Below are positions 56,373 to 64,000 of a DNA stretch of 64,000 nucleotides, in pieces. The position numbers and the translations under genes are program-made. How positions within the stretch are numbered: position 1 is the first letter of the stretch; each line of letters begins with the position of its first letter. The notes beneath the pieces are model-generated. The model was given only the letters and a program-made list of their open reading frames with translations. It searched no databases and was not told the origin of the DNA. The DNA is from Tetradesmus obliquus (taxonomy: Eukaryota; Chlorophyta; Chlorophyceae; Sphaeropleales; Scenedesmaceae): NCBI GenBank assembly GCA_030272155.1, contig CP126193.1, positions 7,254,001-7,318,000 on the forward strand, given 5' to 3'.

Positions 56373-59300
56373 ATGTCGCTGCGAGACCTTAAGAACCTTG
56401 CCCCCTGGCAGTGGGAAAGCAAGATTGCCCAGAAGAAGCACACCGTCGGGCCAAAAGGACTCCAGGACTTTGCAGAGGTACGCCGCACCCAAGCAGGATA
56501 CAAACCTATGTAAATATCATTTGTTTAAACGTCTGGAAGCAATGAACTCCGACACAAGACCCAGTACAGGCAGCTTAACAACGAGCTGCTGTGCAAGCAA
56601 GCAACACCCACGTTGCGTGACCGCAGGTCGCCCGTGCGCTGCAAGGGGATGGCGAAAGCGCCTTTTTGACCGATCTGAAGGAGAAGCAGGTGCGTCTGCG
56701 CACGTTGTTGAGGCGGGCCCTCCTTGTGAGCTGGCTTGTCCTGCCCTTTTTCAGCTTGCAGCAGCAAGGTAGAAGGCAGCAGCTGACTTCCCCGTCTTGA
56801 ATGTGCAGGCATCAAGCTCAAAGCGAAGGAGGGGCCCAAAGGAAGCAGATGAGGCAGCTGCAGGTGCAGGAAAGGAGCAAGCCCAGCAGGGGATTTCCTC
56901 AGCAGGTGCGCAGGGGTAGCAGCAGCTCTTGACGCTGATGGATGTCGCGTGCTGCAGATGAGGTTTTGCAGTTGCAGCAGGGCACAACCATTGCTGCAGC
57001 TGCAGTAATAACTGCAGTTGCACTGGCAGCTTACCTTGCGGACAACAACAGTACATCACACGTCTTGCATACTCCTAAATATAGTCAACAACACAAGCAG
57101 CAGGCCTTGCCAACTATACACCAACAACCACAAATCCTTCACCCAGTGAGCTGCTACCAACCTATTTGCACGTACAACTGCCTGTCCCCTTCAATGCCTC
57201 GGCTCCTGTGCAGACCTTGCCCTTGCCACCTCAACTCCGCTCTTTTGCAGACCTGGGCCCTTGCAGCTATCACACCTGTTGCTCTGTCAAGTACGCCGGC
57301 TCTCAAGTCCTGCTAATCACGTCTGCTTCCTGCCCCACACAATGTCTTGGCTCCCGTGCAGACCTTGCCCTTGCTGCCATCACACCAGCCCTGAAGATCA
57401 AGAAGCACCGCCAGGCAGCACACACGCCTGCAGCAGCAGACCCCAGCAGCAGCAGCGCCCGCAACGCCCTGGCCAACACCGACACCAACAGCAGCGGCAG
57501 CGGCAGCGCTGACCCCAGTAGGCAGCAGCGCAGCTCGCCTCCTGCGGCAGTACCTCCAGCAACCCCAGCAGCAGGGACGAGTGCAGTAGACAGCATCACT
57601 GGCAGCAGCAGCCGCCAGGAGCAGCAGCAGCAGCAGGTGGCGCCCCTTTCCGCCATCAAGCCCCAGCACGCATCAACGCCCAGTGCTGCCCGCACACCTG
57701 CTGCCCCAGCAGGAGCTAACAGGCTGCAGCATGCCACACCAAGTGCTTCCCGTACGCCTGCAGCACCCTCAGCAGCCAACCTGCTGAGTGATGCCTTCAG
57801 CCCCTGCCCCCTGCCTACCCCAACACCATATGCAGCGCTGCGCTTCGGCAGCAGCACACCTGCAGCAGCAGATGCTGGCTGCAGCCTGCTTGGCAGCGCA
57901 GTCAAGGCGCAGTCAACACCCAGCAGCACCATTAAGTTGCAAGGCTTGGGAGGAAATGTTGGCGCTGGTGCTGCTGCTGCTGCAATGAGCAGTGGCGGCG
58001 TGCAGCGCGGAGGACGGCCAAGAGCTGCTGCAGCAGCAGCAGCGGGCACTCCTCTGCCACGGCCTCAGTTCACTCCACGCAGCATGCCACCCCCTGCCAA
58101 CAGGCGCAGCAGCCTGCAGGCAGCAGCAGCAGCGATGACACCGCTCGGTGCGGCAGCAGCAGCGTCAGGCAGCGGCAGCAGCAGCAGCATGAAGCGCTCT
58201 CCCTTTGCAGCACAGACGCCTGCAGGGGCTGCTCTGCCCCGCCTGCAGCCTCTGCTGTCAGGTGGCGCTGATGGCAGCCCGCAGAGCTCGCCAGATGGTG
58301 GGCTGGCCGCGCTTGCAGGAAACAGCGCCGCCGGCAAGGGCTTGCAGGAAACGCTTGCAGGAAGCAGCAGCCTGGTGTCGCCAAGAGATCAAGTGCAGGT
58401 TGGGCTGGGCTTGGGGCTCCGCTGCTCACACAGCCCTCCAGCGGCAGCAGCAGGTGTGGCAGCAACGCCAGATGCTGCTGCTGCTGCCAGGAGCAACACT
58501 GTAGCAGCAGGAGCAGCAGGTTGTGGCTCTGCTGCCCTGCCTGCAAAGCTGCGCTGCAAGAAAGAGGCCAGCAACCGGTCAACAGCAGCAGGGCCCACCG
58601 GCATGACTGCTGGCCACACCGCTGACAGCAGCAGGGAAGCATCACCTGCTGCTGCAGCAGCAGACACACAGTCGCTAGCTGCCCTGGCAGCAGCAGCTGC
58701 GGCTGCATTCGCAGAAGAGCACGAGCAGCAGCAGCACAAGCCAGCATGCACAGCTGGCATCAGCAGCAGCGTGCCGCGCAGCAGCGGCAGTCCTGCAGTG
58801 TCAGAGCAGCAGGGCACTCCTCATGTGCTTGGTGGAAGCAGCGGCAGTGGCAGGGCAGGTTATGTCACTCCTGCAGGAAGGATGGGACTCAAGCGGCTAT
58901 GGTGCCACACACATGCTGCTGCTATGGCTGCCGAGGCGGCTGCAGCAGCAGCAGTTCAGGATAGTGGTGCCGCAGTAGCAGCAGCTGCGGCGGCGGCTGA
59001 TGCAAGCCCTGTGGCTGCTGTAGGTGCTGAGATTCGCAGGTTGAGGAGTCCTGACAGTCAGGCTGTGGCGCTGTCTGCTGAGCTACTGCTGGCAGCAGCT
59101 GAGATGGATAGCCCAATGCCAGCAGCAGCAGCAGCAGTGACAGAGGAGGTGGAAGCTGCTCCTTTCGGGCACGCTGCAGCAGGAGATGCAATGGATGTGG
59201 ATCCATGCGACAGCCAGCAGCAGCAGCTGCAGCAGACTGCAGAGCCAGCAGCAGAAGCCGTGCCTGCAGCTGCAGTAGAAGAGGCCAGCAGGCAGCACCA

Positions 59301-60582
59301 CGTGCAACAGCAGCAGGTGAAGAAAACATCAGAGCATGGTAACACTGCAGCAGCAACAGCAGCAGCAGCAGAGCCAAGGGCGCTGTGTGATGCCGGGACC
59401 TCGCTGCTGCTGCCGCCTGCTGCGCAGCTGCGCCTCATGCAGCAGGAGCAGCGACAGCAGCAGCAGCAGCGCTGTGCTGTAGCTGGCACGCCTGCAGCAG
59501 CTGCTGCAGCAGCACAGCCAGCCTTCGCGCAGCCTGCTGCTGCTGCACAAGCAGCAGCAGCAGCAGCTGGCCAAGTGGGGTCAGCTCAGGGCCGCCTGCA
59601 GCATGCAGCACCGTGTGTGACTTACAATGCAGCAGCAGCAGCAGCGCCGCAGCAGCAGCAGCTGGCAGCAGCAGCAGGGCGCACGCCTCATGTGACGCCA
59701 GCGCTGCATGCTGTGCAATGCGGCATCAGGACAAGCCACAGTGGTGTGCTGCTGCATGCTGGGCTGCCTGGCGTGGCGCTCAGTCAGCAGCAGCAGCAGG
59801 CCTATACGGCAGCAGCATGGAGCAACACACGGCTGCTGATGCAGCAGCAGCAGGGTGCGGCCATGGGTGCAGCAGCAGCAGCGGCTGGCTCGCACAGGCT
59901 GGCTAGGCGCAGCCACACTCCTGAGCCCCCAATGGCAACAACACCTGCAGCCAGTGCCCCAGCAGCAGCAGCAGCAGCAGCAGGTGTTGTCAGGCCTGCA
60001 GCTGGTCTTACAGTTCCCACTGAGCAGCGCCAGTCTCAGCAGCAGCAGCAGCAGCAGCAGGTTGCGATAGCAGCTGGCGTTGAGCTGCTGCCAAGTATCC
60101 GGCCGCTATCAGTGCCGGGGACATTGTCAGATGAGGAGGCGTGGAGGATTGCGCTGACTCAGCCGTGGGTGATTCAGCAAGAGGCAGCAAGGGCACAGCA
60201 GCTGCTGGCACAGGTGGGGTTAGGCGCTGCTGCTGCTGCTGCTCCAGCTAGGCCTGCTGCTGGTGGTGGCGTGGCTGGCAACAGCAGGGCAGCAGCAGCA
60301 CCGCAGCAGGCGGGTGTGCCTGCCCCAGGCACAGGCAATGATGCTTGGCAGGCAGCTGCAGGCAAGAAGGCAGCTACAGCGGTGAATATCCCTGCTGCTG
60401 CTGCGGCGGCGGGTTACAACTGCCAGGGTGTGCAGCGCAGCGTGCCTGGTCAGCAGCAGCAGCAGCAGCAGCTGTTGGTCAAAGGTGTGGTCAAATGTGT
60501 ACAGCAGCAAGGGCCCAGCCCCAGGATGGGTGGGGTGCTTGGAGGAGCGCTGCGCAGCAGCAACATTGTCAACACGCAGTGA
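56373..60582 (+). CDS. Large disordered Ala/Gln/Ser- and Ser/Thr-Pro-rich protein (1161 aa)
   Basis: Exons 56373-56477, 56627-56689, 56809-56905 and 57362-60582, phases agreeing. The N-terminus (MSLRDLKNLAPWQWESKIAQ, then KKHTVGPKGLQDFAEVARAL) is the only ordered-looking part. A basic SSSKRRRGPKE follows, a likely nuclear localisation signal. The last exon codes over 1000 residues of low complexity with many proline-directed sites (HTPAAAD, ARTPAAP, SRTPAAP, STPSSTIK, HVTPA). Near the C-terminus a compact segment LSDEEAWRIALTQPWVIQQE may be an interaction helix. No known domain recognised. The many S/T-P sites suggest a CDK- or MAPK-regulated nuclear protein, as an inference only. A short frame near 56540-56610 (ELRHKTQYRQLNNELL) looks coding but does not fit the phases; it may be an optional exon. 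Confidence 0.7.
57208..57361 (+). repeat. Acceptor-side echoes before the long last exon
   Basis: The junction GTGCAG|ACCTTGCCCTTGC occurs three times: at about 57216, 57250 (diverged, ACCTGGGCCCTTGCAGC) and the chosen one at 57362. Upstream intron sequence is repeated with it. Confidence 0.8.
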
Positions 60583-60599
60583 AGCACAGTGTGTGGTTG

Positions 60600-60805
60600 A
60601 AGGCAGGCTGCTCAGCGAGCAGAGCGCAGTGGCAGTGTTGGGTGCAGCGCTGCGCAGCAGCAACATTGTCAATACGCAGTGAAGCACAGTGTGTGGAAAG
60701 AGGCAGGCTGCGCTGCACGGGATGCTCGATTGAGCAAGGCGCATCGGCAGTGTTGGGTGCAGCCCCGCGCAGCAGCACTAGTGTCAACACACAGAACAGC
60801 ACAGT
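60600..60805 (+). repeat. Two terminal-exon echoes after the stop codon
   Basis: The final codons LGGALRSSNIVNTQ plus TGA recur as LGAALRSSNIVNTQ plus TGA ending near 60682, and again decayed near 60750-60795, with shared 3' UTR sequence (AGCACAGTGTGTGG). Confidence 0.9.
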
Positions 60806-61883
60806 GTAGTACAGGTCTGTAAGGTAGGCTGCGCTGCAGAGGATTGATTTGAGCAGGGCGCATTGGGTTGGCGGCTGCTTTGCTGTTGCACACCAGTGGC
60901 AAGGTGTGTAGTTGTGTAGTGAAAGAGCACGTGGATTTCCAGTGACAAGGGCTGTGGGATGCACTGTTTCAAGGCAGTGCAGCGTATGCAGCACGTGCAC
61001 TGGCATGGCTATGAGGGGTACTGTGGCTGTCCAGCATGGCAGTGGCAGCGTTGGCGTAGTGGAAAGGCGTGTTGAGTTGAGCAAAGGCTTGCAGGACAAA
61101 TTGATATCAAGACAACACAGCAGATGCAGCACTGGCATGGCTAGGTGTGGCGGTGTGACAGCCTGAGAGCCATCCTTTGTGTTGCATGCTGTTGCAAAAC
61201 GTGTCATGTGTATGTATCTGTCTCTGCTGCCGATGCTAGGCAAACTTGTGAGGTGCTGTGTAACAGAAGTTGGATCCCCTAGCACATCAAGCAGCTTGGC
61301 ACAGCAGCAACAGCAACAACAGCAACAGCAATGAAAGTACAGCAACAGCAATGAATTTCACATCAAATACATTGCGAAGTCACCACACACGAAGGGACAG
61401 CATGAATTAGTAAGGAGTGTCGACACAGACGTCTGGCTGCTCTGGGGGATGCCTCTGCGGCATGTATACGTGATGACATGGTTCCGATCACTGTCACACA
61501 ATCCAAGCGCGTGCATCTACATCAAAAACATTCCTAGCGCGTGCCGTGCCCGCTCGCCGTCAAACAACTGACCGGTGCACTGTGAACGACACACTTCTCC
61601 TCGGCTGGCAGGGGTTTGCGAGATGTCCTGGAAAAGTGACGTCGCCGTGTATTTGTGCGTTTTCTGCCATAATTATGGCAATTCTGGCACACATCAAAGC
61701 AAGCATGGCATCGTGAGGAGCACGAGGGTTTCAAGGTAAAAAGGCTGCCACCGAAACTTGCGCCTTTGCATTGCTGATCATCATATTTGCGGTAGAACAT
61801 AGTTTTATATATTTTTAAATTACGGTTTTGCTGTTTCTGACTGCAGGTATAACCCCGAACGACCCGAAGACAGCAACTCCTAC
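60806..61883. other. Intergenic region, candidate promoter
   Basis: AT-richer than average toward its right end. TTTATATATTTTTAAAT at about 61803-61819, 65-80 bases before ATG 61884, is a good TATA-like element for the next gene. No coding signal that I would defend. Confidence 0.5.
60818..60822 (+). promoter_or_regulatory. Candidate TGTAA polyadenylation signal
   Basis: About 240 bases after the TGA at 60582; a second TGTAA lies near 61260. Position-based inference. Confidence 0.35.
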
Positions 61884-62526
61884 ATGGCTCCCAAACTTGG
61901 CAGCTCGTGTTTGGCTCCATTCCTTGCCCTGCTTCTGGTGGCAGGAAACTTCAACACTGCTGAAGTAATTAAAGAGGGCGATGTGTGCGGCCCTCCGTCA
62001 AATGACAACACCACCGCCCAGTGGATTGCCATTCCCGCCACCTCACTGCCACTGCTGCAGCCGGCCTCATCCTGGCTACAGATGGCTGTGTTGCGAGCGA
62101 CACAGGATTTGCTGCTAACGCCAACTTCGACCTGCCAAACGGAACCTGGAGCATCTACAATGTCACTGGCAGATTCAAGGCCAACGATCCTGTGAAAGCC
62201 AGCTCAACCTTGAGGGTGCTGGTTGGTGATGCAGGTGCGCAGCAGTCAGCAACAGCCTGGCAGCTGCACAGCTTGCCAGCAGACATACGGCCACACACAC
62301 CCTCTAAGCCTTCACTTACCCAGGAGCTGCAGAGCTGCCTGGGTAGCCACTCACTCACCCACTCACATACGCAAGTGTTGCTTTGCTGACAACCCTAAGC
62401 CTGTAACACCTCTGCTTCTGCTGCTGTTGTTGCTGCTGTGATAGTTGCTGATGGTGTCTGGGTCTGCTGGCATGCTGCATTGCACAGAACCACAGATGCT
62501 GCACAAGATACCTCCTGCTAATGCCC

Positions 62527-62600
<74 letters not shown>

Positions 62601-63858
62601 AGACATGGCGCTCATGACTCAAGCGCTGCGCGCCGCTGACGGGCCAGCCAAGCTGGCAGAAGCCATGAAGCCGTTTCGGCTGTGCAGCGCCCGCAGGCTG
62701 GGACTGCTTGCAGAGGACCGCCAGAGATCCTTCGCATGTGCTGTGGGGAAAGAAGCGCTGACTGGACAAACCGTGAGTGTCCCGGCTGGCACAGTGCATG
62801 CTTACAAGCAAGCTATGGGGTGCAGGGGGCGAGCGAGGGTTTTGGTGATCTGCTGCTGCGCAAGATGCCAGCAGTATTGCTGCTGTGCTGTTGGTGAAAG
62901 CACGGAAGTTGCAAATTGCGTCAGCACAGATAAATAACACTGGGCTGGGCTTGCTTACTGAGGACCGCCAGCGCTCCTTCGCATGTGCTGTGGCAAAAGA
63001 GGCGCTGACTAGCCAAACCGTGAGTGCCGGCTGGTGCAATGCGTGCTGGCATGCATGCCATATGTTTTGAGGGCGCAGGGTGATTGTGGATTTGTTGCAA
63101 CTTGCTGCGGCGCTAATGCATGTGTCACATGGGTTGTTGATGTGTGCTGATTGATTATCTGTTAGTATGCTGCTGGAGTCACACCAGCACCAGACAGCGC
63201 AGCAGCAGCGTGTGTGGTTGCTTTACAGCATGTTATGTGCCAGTGCAGTGCTGCAAACATCGGCTGAATCCCTAATCTGCTGCATCTTCCCCTGCTGCTG
63301 CGGTTCCCCTTCTGCAGGTGCTGTTTGATGCGCCAGGTGTGTATCCATTATTGTCATATATCGTCTTATAACGTTATCTGGCTGCAGCCTTTACATCTGG
63401 CAAGCATAAATCAGTCAGTAGTGGCAGTAGCACAGCCTGCGATGGTCCAGGTGGTTGCATGTGCGCTTGCAGCTGCAGTGCTGTTTGAACGCGTAGCTGT
63501 CACTGCTTGGCCGCTGCTGTGCTCTGCAGTCCATGCCTTGACTGCAGAACTAAAACAGTGCATCTTTCTTCATCTGTTCCATCCTTCTTGCGGCAAGAGC
63601 AGACTACTGACAAACTGCTACCTGCGCTGCACCTCGCAGGCTTGACCGTGTGCAACGTGATGGTGTGCGCCAAGCGGCTGCAGTTCTCCGCCTCGGGAGT
63701 GCCCCTCACTTGAGACGCAGCCCTCGCTGCTGCTGCCGCTGCTGCTGCTGCTGCTGCTGCTGGTGATGATGATGCTGTCAAGCCATCTAGTGTGATGGAG
63801 AGCCGCAAAGACTACACCTCTCAGGACTACCGCACTTGCCCGACTGGAAAGCAGGTTG
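61884..63858 (+). CDS. Signal-peptide protein of unknown function (structure unsettled, probably incomplete)
   Basis: Starts MAPKLGSSCLAPFLALLLVA, a convincing signal peptide, then NFNTAEVIKEGDVCGPPSND. A second block, in another frame and ending at donor 62234, reads LATDGCVASDTGFAANANFD and NGTWSIYNVTGRFKANDPVK; I could not find an intron that joins the two in phase, so a short intron or an indel near 62000-62060 is likely. Later exons fit in phase: 62603-62772 (DMALMTQALRAADGPAKLAE), 63318-63336 (19 nt, VLFDAP) and one from 63640 (LTVCNVMVCAKRLQFSASG). This meets an in-frame TGA at 63712-63714, after which the same frame stays open through an Ala run and SVMESRKDYTSQDYRTCPTG to a donor at 63855-63858. 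Domain unrecognised. N-glycosylation-type NGT and NVT sites agree with a secretory route. Confidence 0.5.
62523..62602 (+). repeat. (CTG)n array forming a 3' splice site
   Basis: About 25 uninterrupted CTG units end in CTGCAG immediately before exon 62603. Confidence 0.95.
62944..63025 (+). repeat. Donor-side echo of exon 62603-62772
   Basis: LLTEDRQRSFACAVAKEALT, then SQT and GTGAGTG, repeats the exon end (LLAEDRQRSFACAVGKEALT) about 250 bp downstream. Confidence 0.92.
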
Positions 63859-64000
63859 GTGCATGCTCGAGTGTTGCCTATCAACGCAATTGTGATTACT
63901 GGACAGTGCAGAACGGTGGCTGAACACTTGCGTTGCTGCAGCAGCTGCGCACAACAGCATGGTGCTTGATTGTGGCTCGGTGCACAGCTGTCCTGCTCGT

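Noticed and set aside
61534-61920. Minus-strand frame with several Cys (VCQNCHNYGRKR)
   Set aside because: It overlaps the TATA-like element and start of the plus-strand signal-peptide gene, and the Cys pattern matches no family.

Overview
The window is nuclear DNA of a green alga, most likely a chlorophycean of the Scenedesmus/Monoraphidium (Sphaeropleales) type. This is inferred from intron-dense genes with short exons and GTGAGN/GTGCGN donors, moderate-to-high GC, pervasive CTG/CAG repeats, Ser/Ala/Gln homopolymers in proteins, F-box-like/LRR proteins typical of chlorophytes, and candidate TGTAA polyadenylation signals. No RNA gene, CRISPR array, provirus or recognisable transposon was seen.

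Layout. (1) 432-7665, +: 3' part of an ABC-F ATPase of the Uup type (14 exons in the window; its 5' end is outside). (2) 9.06-11.1 kb, -: an LRR protein with an F-box-like start. (3) 12458-26762, -: a 20-exon gene whose splice phases all agree, predicting 985 aa with two CCCH zinc fingers and a C-terminal Egalitarian/EXD1-like 3'-5' exonuclease fold that seems to have lost its catalytic residues. (4) 27946-28866, -: a single-exon secreted Lys/His/Asp/Pro-rich repeat protein. (5) 31255-34185, +: a RING-HC (C3HC4) E3-like protein. (6) 36590-37832, -: a DEDDh-exonuclease-like gene with a one-base frame break at a run of seven A. (7) 39.1-40.8 kb: a satellite of about 80-bp units. (8) 41444-43767, -: an F-box-like/LRR protein in three exons. 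(9) 45426-54719, +: the complete V-type proton ATPase catalytic subunit A in 17 exons (615 aa). (10) 56373-60582, +: a 1161-aa disordered Ser/Thr-Pro-rich protein. (11) 61884-end, +: start of a signal-peptide-bearing protein that runs off the window.

The unusual property is a window-wide gene architecture. Almost every intron of genes 1, 3, 5, 8-end and especially the V-ATPase carries one to six partial, diverged tandem copies of the neighbouring exon ('exon echoes'). Each copy keeps one splice junction. Acceptor-side copies (intron end plus 5' exon part) lie upstream of the intact exon, and donor-side copies (3' exon part plus donor) lie downstream. Roughly a hundred such copies can be counted by eye. 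In addition, (CTG)n-CAG arrays sit exactly at 3' splice sites, in the place of the polypyrimidine tract, and the same trinucleotide is expanded in coding sequence as poly-Ser, poly-Ala or poly-Gln. Housekeeping frames (V-ATPase, Uup) remain intact if only one copy per exon is spliced, so the system poses a strong splice-choice problem and could feed alternative isoforms.

The genes are not an operon and show no shared pathway. Exon boundaries were chosen by hand from GT/AG sites, phase agreement and family conservation; no transcript evidence was available.
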